From JAFKFJ01 sp963786445 (lineage in GTDB: Bacteria; Pseudomonadota; Alphaproteobacteria; Acetobacterales; Acetobacteraceae), in contig CAWAZU010000037.1 of assembly GCA_963786445.1 (NCBI GenBank), positions 1-64,000 on the forward strand: DNA of 64,000 nucleotides, in the 5' to 3' direction. The translations under genes and the position numbers were made by a program. Every line of letters starts with the position of its first letter. Positions within the stretch are counted from its first letter, which is position 1. Positions 54,559 to 62,455 of the stretch are shown here, one piece after another. Below the pieces are notes generated by a model. The model did no database searches. It was not told the origin of the DNA and saw nothing but the letters and a program-made list of their open reading frames with translations.

Positions 54559-57500
54559 TTACCGGAAGCTTCTTGTCGGCACCCGGATGCCCTCGTGGCG
54601 CCCCATTGCTCCCGAAGCTTTCTGGCTGCCGCTCGGGCCGCCGCCTGCCTCGCGCGGATCAGGCCCATTCTGGTGCGTGACGCCATCGCCGCGACCATGC
54701 GGCACCGGAAACGGTTGCTGTCGGTTCCCGACACTGCGGAGCAAATCCGACAAGTCCTCGACCTGCTCCGCCACCACGTGAATGACGTCGCCCTCGCGCT
54801 GCACGCGGCCCCGGCACGCGAGCATGCTGGCGGAGAGGACGATCCGGCGCTGCCGCTCGAACAGGCTTGACCACACGACCAGATTGGCGATGCCGGTCTC
54901 GTCCTCGAGGGTGATGAAGATGACACCGGTCGCCGTGCCGGGACGCTGCCGCACCAGCACCAGGCCCGCCACGGTAACGCGCTGACCGTCGCGGCTGGCC
55001 AACAGATCGGCACAAGGGAGGATGCCGCGCGGCCGCAACTCGCCCCGCAAGAACGTCACCGGGTGCTGACGCAGCGTCAGGCCGACGCTGGCATAATCCT
55101 CCACCACATTGCGCCCGGCGGGCATCGGCACGAGCGGCACCGGAGGTTCGACGATCTCCGGCTGCGGGGCGCGTCCCTTGTCGGCCGCGGCGAACAGCGG
55201 CAGCACTTCAGTTCGCAGGCCGCGGATGGCCCACAACGCCGCACGCCGCTCCAGGCCGAGACCCTGGAATGCATCCGCTTCGGCGAGCCGTTCCAGGGCC
55301 GCCGGCGGGACACGTGTTCGTCGCAACAGTTCATCGACCGAGGCATAGGCGTGGTCGCCGCGTGCAGCGACGATCTCCGCGGCATGCGCATTCGACAGAC
55401 CTTTGATCATGCGCAGGCCAAGACGCACCGCGGAAAAGCGGCCCGCCGCCGGCTCCAGCGTGCAGTCCCAGCGACTGTGGTTGACGCAGACCGGCCGGAC
55501 CTCGACACCATGCTCGCGGGCATCGCGCACGATCTGCGCCGGCGCATAGAACCCCATCGGCTGCGCGTTCAGCAGCGCGCAGCAGAAAACGTCCGGATGG
55601 TGGCATTTCATCCACGAACTCGCGTAGGCGATCAGCGCGAAACTCGCTGCATGGCTCTCAGGAAAACCATAGGAACCAAAGCCCTCGATCTGCGAGACGG
55701 TCTGCTCCGCGAACTCGCGCGTGTAGTGACGCTCGACCATGCCGCTGATCAGCTTCTCCTTGAAGTGCGCAATGCCGCCGGTGACCTTGAACGTCGCCAT
55801 CGAGCGCCGCAGCTGATCGGCCTCGCTCGGCGTGAAGCCGGCGCAGACGATGGCCACCTGCATCGCCTGCTCCTGAAACAGCGGCACGCCCAGCGTCTTG
55901 CCGAGCACCCGTTCCAGTTCCGCCGTCGGAAAGTTCGGCTTCTCCTTGCCTTCGCGCCGGCGGAGATAGGGATGCACCATGTCGCCCTGGATCGGACCAG
56001 GGCGGATGATCGCAACCTCGATGACCAGATCGTAGAAGGTGCGCGGCTGCAACCGGGGCAGCATCGCCATCTGCGCCCGGCTCTCGATCTGGAACACGCC
56101 GATCGTGTCGGCCTTGCGGATCATGGCGTAGGTGGCGGGATCCTCCGTGGGCACGCTCGCCAGATCGAGCCGCTCGCCGCGATGCTCCTCCAGCAGATCG
56201 AAGGCACGACGCATGCAGCCGAGCATGCCGAGCCCGAGCACATCCACCTTCATCCAGCGCAGGATGTCGATGTCGTCCTTGTCCCACTCGATGACCTGCC
56301 GGTCCTGCATCGCCGCCGGCTCGATCGGCACCAGCTCGTCGAGCCGGTCGCTTGTCAGCACGAACCCGCCCGGATGCTGGCTGAGATGCCGGGGAAAGCC
56401 GATCAGTTCGCGGGCCAATTCGAGCGTCAGGCGGAGGCGCCGGTCCTGCAGGTTGAGGTTGAGCTCGGCCGCGCGCTCCTCGGTCACGCCGTCTTCCGAC
56501 CATTCCCAGAGCTGCGAGGCGAGCGCGCTGGTCACGTCCTCGGTCAGGCCCATCACCTTGCCGACCTCGCGCACGGCGCCGCGGGCGCGGTAGCGGATCA
56601 CGGTGGCGCAAATGGCGGCCCGGTCGCGGCCATAGCGCTCGTAGACCCATTGGATGACCTCTTCGCGTCGCTCGTGTTCGAAATCCACGTCGATGTCGGG
56701 AGGCTCCTTGCGCTCGGCCGAGACGAAGCGCTCGAACAGCAGGCCCGATCGCACCGGGTCGATGCTGGTGATGCCGAGCACGTAGCAGACGGCACTGTTC
56801 GCCGCGCTGCCGCGTCCCTGGCAAAGAATGCCCTTGGATCGCGCAAAGCGGACGATGCTGTTCACCGTGAGGAAATATGGCGCATAGCTGAGGTCCGCGA
56901 TCAGCCGCAGCTCATGCTGCAACTGCCGCTCCACGCCCTCCGGCAACCCTGCGGGATAGCGCTGCGGCGCGCGCTCGCGGACCAGCTTTTCCAACGTCTG
57001 CTGTGGCGTCAGCGCCGGATCCTGAACTTCGTCGGGATACTGGTAGCGAAGATCGGTCAGGGAGAACCGGCACCGTTCGACGATCTCCCGCGGGCGGGCG
57101 ACGGCCTCGGGATGACGTGCGAAAAGCCGCGCCATTTCGTCGGGGGATTTCAGGCATCGATCCACGGTGCGCTCGCGCCGGAAGCCCGCCTGCTCGATCG
57201 TGCAGCCCTCGCGGATGCAGCTGACCACATCCTGCAGGATGCGTCGTTCCGGCACGTGATAGAGCACGTCCCCGGTCGCGACCGTCGGCACACGCGCAAC
57301 CTGCGCCATGTCGGCCAGCATGCGCAGCCGTCCCGCGTCGCCCGGCCGGCGGCGCAGCGTCAGCGCGAGATAGCCCCGGTCGGGAAAACCCGTCCGCAGA
57401 GCTGCGAGGCTATCCGCGAGCGCGGCATCCGGGGCGTCCGGCAGAAGAACGACGAGCAGGCCGTCACCATACGCGACGAGGTCCTGCCAACCCAGTTCGC

Positions 57501-57813
57501 AGGCCCCCTTCCCTGCCCGCCCCTTGCCGAGCGTCAGCAGGCGACAGAGCCGTGCGTACGCAGCCCGGTCGGTCGGATAGACGAGGACCGGCAGACTGTC
57601 GCGCAGATCCAGCCGGCAACCGACCACGAGCCGGACGCCGGCTTCCTCGGCGCGCTGATGCGCCCGCGCCATGCCGGCCAGCGTGTTGCGGTCGGTGATG
57701 CCGATCGCCGGCAGACCAAGCAGGCGGGCCTGCGCGAACAACTCCTCGATATGCGATGCGCCGCGCAGGAAGGAGTAGTTCGAGGTGACCTGCAGTTCCG
57801 CGTAGCCGGTCAC
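54559..57813 (-). CDS. dnaE2: error-prone DNA polymerase DnaE2
   Basis: 1084 residues, full length and unbroken. PHP domain: YAELQVTSNYSFLRGASHIE with LPAIGITDRNTLAGMARAHQ. Palm: QGRGSAANSAVCYVLGITSI, KEPPDIDVDFEHERREEVIQ (catalytic DIDVDF), DRAAICATVIRYRARGAVRE. Then FQEQAMQVAIVCAGFTPSEA, SYGFPESHAASFALIAYASS and a C-terminal OB fold (VTVAGLVLVRQRPGTATGVI). It carries out SOS-induced translesion synthesis with ImuA and ImuB. It overlaps the small gene upstream by ATGA. Confidence 0.96.
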   Translation of the reverse strand: MTGYAELQVTSNYSFLRGASHIEELFAQARLLGLPAIGITDRNTLAGMARAHQRAEEAGVRLVVGCRLDLRDSLPVLVYPTDRAAYARLCRLLTLGKGRAGKGACELGWQDLVAYGDGLLVVLLPDAPDAALADSLAALRTGFPDRGYLALTLRRRPGDAGRLRMLADMAQVARVPTVATGDVLYHVPERRILQDVVSCIREGCTIEQAGFRRERTVDRCLKSPDEMARLFARHPEAVARPREIVERCRFSLTDLRYQYPDEVQDPALTPQQTLEKLVRERAPQRYPAGLPEGVERQLQHELRLIADLSYAPYFLTVNSIVRFARSKGILCQGRGSAANSAVCYVLGITSIDPVRSGLLFERFVSAERKEPPDIDVDFEHERREEVIQWVYERYGRDRAAICATVIRYRARGAVREVGKVMGLTEDVTSALASQLWEWSEDGVTEERAAELNLNLQDRRLRLTLELARELIGFPRHLSQHPGGFVLTSDRLDELVPIEPAAMQDRQVIEWDKDDIDILRWMKVDVLGLGMLGCMRRAFDLLEEHRGERLDLASVPTEDPATYAMIRKADTIGVFQIESRAQMAMLPRLQPRTFYDLVIEVAIIRPGPIQGDMVHPYLRRREGKEKPNFPTAELERVLGKTLGVPLFQEQAMQVAIVCAGFTPSEADQLRRSMATFKVTGGIAHFKEKLISGMVERHYTREFAEQTVSQIEGFGSYGFPESHAASFALIAYASSWMKCHHPDVFCCALLNAQPMGFYAPAQIVRDAREHGVEVRPVCVNHSRWDCTLEPAAGRFSAVRLGLRMIKGLSNAHAAEIVAARGDHAYASVDELLRRTRVPPAALERLAEADAFQGLGLERRAALWAIRGLRTEVLPLFAAADKGRAPQPEIVEPPVPLVPMPAGRNVVEDYASVGLTLRQHPVTFLRGELRPRGILPCADLLASRDGQRVTVAGLVLVRQRPGTATGVIFITLEDETGIANLVVWSSLFERQRRIVLSASMLACRGRVQREGDVIHVVAEQVEDLSDLLRSVGNRQQPFPVPHGRGDGVTHQNGPDPREAGGGPSGSQKASGAMGRHEGIRVPTRSFR

Positions 57814-58058
57814 GGCTTGTCCGGCTCCCGGTCGGCCGCCCTCGTGTGGCGGCTCGCGCTCGGCGCCGCGGCATCCGGCTCCTTCATCAGCCGGAAGCCG
57901 CAGCGCTGCAGATGCTCAACGAGGTGCGCGGCCGTGATCTGCGCCATCAGGCTGCTCGATTGCGGGAACGGTCTGCGACCGTCGAACCGCAGGGCGAACG
58001 ACAGCGCTTCGGCGATCTCCTCAGGTGTGGCGGCACGAAGTTCGAAGCGGTCGGCCAT
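57810..58058 (-). CDS. small conserved protein between imuB and dnaE2
   Basis: 82 residues beginning MADRFELRAATPEEIAEALS with SFALRFDGRRPFPQSSSLMA, then QITAAHLVEHLQRCGFRLMK and a charged tail. Its ATGA overlap with dnaE2 and 18-base spacing to imuB put it firmly in the SOS operon. No known domain; an accessory factor for the mutasome is a reasonable guess from position only. Confidence 0.75.
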   Translation of the reverse strand: MADRFELRAATPEEIAEALSFALRFDGRRPFPQSSSLMAQITAAHLVEHLQRCGFRLMKEPDAAAPSASRHTRAADREPDKP

Positions 58059-58076
58059 GGATCACCGTGAGGGAAC

Positions 58077-59601
58077 TCAGAAAAATCCGTGCAGGAACCA
58101 GCGAAGGTCGCCGGTCGCGGGATCGACGGCGTCACCGCTGCGGTAGAGCCAGAACCGGCGGCCTGCCTCGTCCTCGACCTGCCAATAGTCGCGGGTTGCG
58201 CTGCGCTCGCGATCGGTCGCCCACCACTCTCCGGCGATGCGCTCGGGTCCATCCGCCCGCCTGATCCGGTGCCGCCTGCGGCGCCAGATGAACTGTGCCG
58301 GCGGGTGGTCGGGCAGCATCGCCAGGGCCTCAACCGGCTGCGGCGGCTTCAGCAGGCGGGCGGGCCGCGGCAGAGCGGCGGGCCAGGCGGTTTTGGTCGG
58401 CGGGGTCAGCGGCCCGATGCGGCGCACGCTGCGCTCCGGCACATCGCTCTCGACCGGTGCGGCACGGTAGACCCGCCGGGCACCCAGCCTGTTCACCAAC
58501 CGGTCGACCAGCACCGACACGTCAGGGCCGGTGTTCTCGCCTGCGATGAGACCCGCCCGCGGCTGTTCGAAGGTCAGCTTCTCGGTCAGTGGCGCCGCCA
58601 GATGCATGGCCTCGATGCCAAGCCCGGGATCGACCCGTTCGAGCTGCTCGTCCAGCAGCCTGGCCAGGTGGTCGGGCCGGTGGCTCGGGCGGGCGGTGCC
58701 GACACGGATCAGCTGCTCGCGTGCGGTCGACGCGCTCGAAGGTCAGATCGAGCCGCCGCGCCCCCTGGCCGCGGCGTTCGAGCTCGGCACACACCATGCC
58801 GGACAGACGGGCGATCACGCCGGACAGGGCCTCCGGCGTCAGCAAAGGCTCGGGGAATGCCAGCCGACCGGCCACCATATCCGGGGGCGAGATCGGGTCG
58901 ATGGGCTCGCGGAGGCGGCCCAGCGCCTGATCGAGACGGCGAACGAGCTCCGGGCCGAACCGCAGGGTGAGCGGCGCCCGCGGCGCCGCCAGAAGCTGGT
59001 CGAGGCGTTCGAAGCCGAGCCGTACAAGACCCGCAATCGTCTCATCTGGCAGCCGCAGGGCGGCGATCGGCAACGGGCGGAGCGCGGCTGCCATCTCGCC
59101 GGCCGGCACCACGGTCACGGCGGCCTCCGCGTATCGCGCGACCGCCCAGGCGGTGCCCGCCGTGTCAGCGATCGCGACCCGGGACGCGACGCCGGCCCGC
59201 GCGAGGCGCTCGACGAGATCCGCGAGCATCCCGGCCTCGCCACCGAACAGGTGTGCGCACCCCGTGGCGTCGATCCAGACGCCATCAGGCCGATCGGGCG
59301 CCGTGAGCGGTGCATAGCGCAGGCACCATGCGGCCAGCTCGTCGAGCGCCCGTGCATCGCCCTCCGGCTCCGCCATCACCACGGTCAGGCCCGGCACCAC
59401 AGCCTGGGCCTGTGCGAGCGGCATGCCCGCAAACAGGCCCAAGGATCGGGCGACCCGGTCCGCGGCAGCCACAATCTGGCGGCGGCCGTCGCGGGCGGCA
59501 GTGACCAATGGCCTATCCGCCGGCGGCACGACGGCGTTCGGGGGGCGCCGCAACCGGTCGGTCGGCCAGGTCGGCAGGAAGACCGAGATGACCCGTCGCA
59601 T
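58077..59601 (-). CDS. imuB: Y-family polymerase-like protein ImuB (frameshifted)
   Basis: About 507 residues. VISVFLPTWPTDRLRR, AARSLGLFAGMPLAQAQAVV, APLTAPDRPDGVWIDATGCA, HLFGGEAGMLADLVERLARA and DTAGTAWAVARYA run in the first frame to DLTFERVDRTR. The reading shifts near 58725 to EQLIRVGTARPSHRPDHLAR and EAMHLAAPLTEKLTFEQPRA, then the ImuB C-terminal region (GEWWATDRERSATRDYWQVE). The break is in GCGT-CGACCGC-ACGC, again an inverted repeat. ImuB links DnaE2 to the sliding clamp and lacks polymerase activity itself. It overlaps imuA by 89 bases. Confidence 0.9.
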
Positions 59602-60295
59602 CGCTTGCCTCCACGATCCAGGATGCCGGTTCGCCGCCGCGGCAGCGCACCAGGTCGAGCCGCCAGCGCGGCCGTGCCAGGCCGGGCGTTGCGGGGGAAT
59701 GCGCCAGCAGAGGCGGCGAAGGCAGGGCCGTGACGCGCCATCGGGTCACGGCGGCCGTCGGCTCGCCGACCAGCGCGTCGTCATGGCTGCGGCTGCGCCT
59801 GAGTGCGAAGCAGGTCACGCCGGACTGCTCCGCCGCCAATTGCAGGCGGCGCGATGCGGTCAGCGTCAGTCGGCCCGACAGCTCGCCCACCACGCCCGCC
59901 AGCCCGGCATGGCGCAGGCCCTCCTCCATGGTCAGGAGGACGGTCCTGGACTTGCCCGCCTCCGCGTAGATGACGCGATCCGGATGCAGCCCGACGGCAT
60001 CGAGCGCCGGCGCGAACAGATCCGGCCGCTCCAACACCCACAGGGCCTGGCCGGGCAGCCTTGCCAGGACGCCGGCGGTCAGCAGCGCCGCGGCGGCGCC
60101 GTGCTCGATGTCCGGTCCGCCCCCCGCCACCTCATGCAAGGCGCCGAGAGCCAGGCCGCCGCCGGGCAGCCGGGCATCGACGGCCGGAATCCCGAACGGG
60201 AGGCTCGCGATGCCAGCCCTTGCCGGTCGCCCGACAGGGGCGATGCTGGCCTTCAACGCGGCCAAACGGGCTGCTGTCGTGTTACCTTGTTCCAC
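59513..60295 (-). CDS. imuA: SOS mutasome protein ImuA
   Basis: 260 residues from the ATG at 60295. RecA/SulA-like ImuA family: FGIPAVDARLPGGGLALGAL, HEVAGGGPDIEHGAAAALLT, ARLPGQALWVLERPDLFAPA, LHPDRVIYAEAGKSRTVLLT and AAEQSGVTCFALRRSRSHDD. It binds RecA and ImuB and activates the mutasome. First gene of the operon, 33 bases downstream of a LexA box. Confidence 0.92.
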   Translation of the reverse strand: MEQGNTTAARLAALKASIAPVGRPARAGIASLPFGIPAVDARLPGGGLALGALHEVAGGGPDIEHGAAAALLTAGVLARLPGQALWVLERPDLFAPALDAVGLHPDRVIYAEAGKSRTVLLTMEEGLRHAGLAGVVGELSGRLTLTASRRLQLAAEQSGVTCFALRRSRSHDDALVGEPTAAVTRWRVTALPSPPLLAHSPATPGLARPRWRLDLVRCRGGEPASWIVEASDATGHLGLPADLADRPVAAPPERRRAAGG

Positions 60296-60327
60296 CGTGC
60301 CCCTCGCACCACCTCGCGAAGAGCCGA

Positions 60328-60342
60328 GAACATATAGAGAAC
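60328..60342 (-). promoter_or_regulatory. LexA (SOS) box upstream of imuA
   Basis: On the minus strand GTTCTCTATATGTTC, an exact match to the alphaproteobacterial LexA site GTTC-N7-GTTC, 33 bases upstream of the imuA start. It places imuA, imuB, the small gene and dnaE2 under SOS control. Confidence 0.85.
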
Positions 60343-60479
60343 CCCTGCCCCGAGTCGAGTCCTCTTCAGCCTCGGCAGTGACGCAGTTTCAACGCGAGCG
60401 ACCGCAAAACGCCTGCCCCCATCGCAGGCTAGTATGTTTCTATGTCGGAACATTTTAGGCGTGCGGGGGCGCCGCGCGG

Positions 60480-61037
60480 TCAGGCGGGAACGGGCGGGAT
60501 GCCGGGGACGGGCGGGGAGAGGATGCGGGGCCGCGCGCGCGGCGGCGGCCGGGGACGGCAGGCGGGACGGGACGGGGCCGCCGGCCGGACCGGCGGCGGC
60601 GGGCGCTGCGCGGGCGGCGGCGGGCGGACGCCCAGCATTTGGCAGAGCGGGCGGAGCAGCCGCCCGGCCTGGGGGGCTGCGGCGAGCAGGTCGGCCATCG
60701 CCGGATCGGCGAGCAGGTGCTGCAACTGCGAGGCCGCGGACGGCGGCCTGCGGCAGCCGGCGCACGAGCCAGGCGACGCCGCGCGGCAGCCGCAGCGGCG
60801 GGGGCCGGGCCGGGCGGGGAGAGCGGAGGCGGCGGCGCGGCGGCGGCAGCGTGCCGGCGCGGACTTTTGCCGCGAGGCGGGCGAACCGCTCCGCGGTGCG
60901 GCGCAGCCGCGACCAGAGCAGCAGCATCAGCGGCACGGCGAGCCAGGCCCGGCGCCGCGCGCGGCGATGGCGCGGCGCAGGCCCTCGACCAGACGGGCAA
61001 AACGGTCGGCCAGGGCGGGGGAAGCGGCGGGTGGCAT
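60480..61037 (-). pseudogene. Pro/Ala/Arg-rich repeat-family protein, copy 2 (frameshifted)
   Basis: Paralogue of 4605-5165, from the ATG at 61037: MPPAASPALADRFARLVEGL, RRAIAARGAG, then after a shift near 60958 LMLLLWSRLRRTAERFARLA and LPRGVAWLVRRLPQAA, and after a second near 60738 LQHLLADPAMADLLAAAPQA with the proline-rich tail. Aligning the two copies shows one extra A at the second break, in GCCGC-GGACG-GCGGC. It may be intact in the organism. It is upstream of, and co-directional with, the imuA operon, as copy 1 is with atp. Confidence 0.55.
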
Positions 61038-61474
61038 GGCAGCGATACTAACACGACCCCCGGCGGGCTGGGCAAGCCAGCGCCGGATCGTGCTCGGCGC
61101 AAAGCTGGCGCCGCAGCAAGTCCGCCAACTCGGCCACACGGCCCACTGAGTAGATTCCGAAACCCTCCGCGCGCCGCCTTGCGTAGATTCCGAACCTCCT
61201 CACAGATGATGATGTCGATATTATTCGGCCTGACGTCGTTGCCCGAAGCCTCAAGATAAAACAACGGCGGCAGGCGCTCAAACGTCTTGATTGCGTAAGA
61301 CGACCAGATAACGGTCAGATATGTTACAGTACAATAAAGGGTACATCAATGCAATCACGTGCAGGTTCCTCCGCTTGCCCGGCCATCTTGCGTTTGTTGT
61401 CTGCCGCTTCGGGACATCGTAGAGCACAAGATCGGCCGACTGTCCGCGCCGCTGCACCAACTCGAAAGCATGCT
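61038..61474. other. intergenic region upstream of the PEP-CTERM gene
   Basis: Mixed region. GTAGATTCCGAA is repeated at 61150-61161 and 61183-61194. An inverted repeat CGTCTT/AAGACG occupies 61283-61302. AT-rich sequence with ACAATAAAGG at about 61331-61340 could be a -10 region. An ATG at 61349 is in frame with the PEP-CTERM gene, but its first 42 residues do not resemble a signal peptide. Confidence 0.35.
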
Positions 61475-62335
61475 GTGGTGCGCTCCGGTACCCAATTTGC
61501 GCTGGCCATCGGTTTTGCCATCGCAGGTTACGGCAGCGCAAGGGCGGACCCAATAACATTTACATGGGATCCGTCGGCCATTGGTCTTACCACCTCGCCA
61601 GCAAACTCGCAGATTGTGGCCGACAACTTCAACGTGTCCGATTTTTTTGACGTGACTGTGGCCAGCAACGGCGCCTTTACCGAGAGTTCCGCACTGACGG
61701 CCTTGCAGTTCCTGAACGGCGGCAATCCTGTCGCGCTGAACGGTCTGCAATCCACCTACAGCTTCTACGTCACCTTCTCCTCCACCGGCATGCAGGCTCC
61801 AGTACCCGCGCTGGGCTCGGGGCTCTCATCGCCCGGGGCGTTCACCACCGGCAACTACACCTTCTGGGCCAATCCCAACAGCCAACCCGTCGTGACACCC
61901 GTCCCCGGCGGCGCGCCGGTCATCAGCGGCAATGCGGGCGCGATCCCGCTGTTCAGCGGAACGCTTGTCAATGGAACGAGCACACTGACCGCGCCCGCCG
62001 GCGGCGGCTATTCGCCCACCGCCAATCTGGATTTGACGCTGACCGCCTGCTCGGCGGCGGGACAGCCTCTGGCGACCGGCGGCACCTGCACCGGCAATGA
62101 GACCGCCTTCTTCGTCAATCCGCCGCCGGCCGCCTTCAACCTTGCCGTCAGCAACTTCAGCGCCACCCCCTCGGTCACCACGCTCGCGGCGGGATCTTCG
62201 ACCTTCCTCGATGTCGATGGCGGCGGCGGCAACGTGACCTTTGCCAGTGATATTCCGGAGCCGGCCTCATTGGTGGTCCTGGGTTCCGGCCTGATCGGGC
62301 TGGGAATGGTGCGCCGCCGCCGAATCAATGGCTGA
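61475..62335 (+). CDS. PEP-CTERM sorting-domain protein
   Basis: 286 residues from a GTG at 61475, chosen because the signal peptide RSGTQFALAIGFAIAGYGSA (cleavage after ARA) begins just after it; an ATG at 61349 is the upstream alternative. The mature domain is Gly/Thr/Asn-rich and beta-strand-like. It ends IPEPASLVVLGSGLIGLGMV followed by RRRR, a canonical PEP-CTERM anchor recognised by exosortase. It is secreted across the inner membrane, probably for an exopolysaccharide-associated surface layer. No exosortase is in the window. Confidence 0.88.
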   Translation: MVRSGTQFALAIGFAIAGYGSARADPITFTWDPSAIGLTTSPANSQIVADNFNVSDFFDVTVASNGAFTESSALTALQFLNGGNPVALNGLQSTYSFYVTFSSTGMQAPVPALGSGLSSPGAFTTGNYTFWANPNSQPVVTPVPGGAPVISGNAGAIPLFSGTLVNGTSTLTAPAGGGYSPTANLDLTLTACSAAGQPLATGGTCTGNETAFFVNPPPAAFNLAVSNFSATPSVTTLAAGSSTFLDVDGGGGNVTFASDIPEPASLVVLGSGLIGLGMVRRRRING

Positions 62336-62338
62336 CAT

Positions 62339-62353
62339 CGCTGGGCGCCAGCG
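62339..62353 (+). terminator. short hairpin after the PEP-CTERM gene
   Basis: CGCTGG and CCAGCG pair around GCG, three bases past the stop at 62335. No U-tract; weak evidence for transcription end. Confidence 0.3.
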
Positions 62354-62455
62354 GTTGACAGGTGGCGACGACCGGACATCGCCGCGTGTGTTTGTGAGAC
62401 AGACAAGCCACGGGCCGACGGGAACTCCCCCGAATGTCCGGCAAAAGTCGCCGGC

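Noticed and set aside
55063..58146. 1027-codon open frame on the plus strand opposite dnaE2
   Set aside because: Mirror of dnaE2 codon bias; no recognisable protein.
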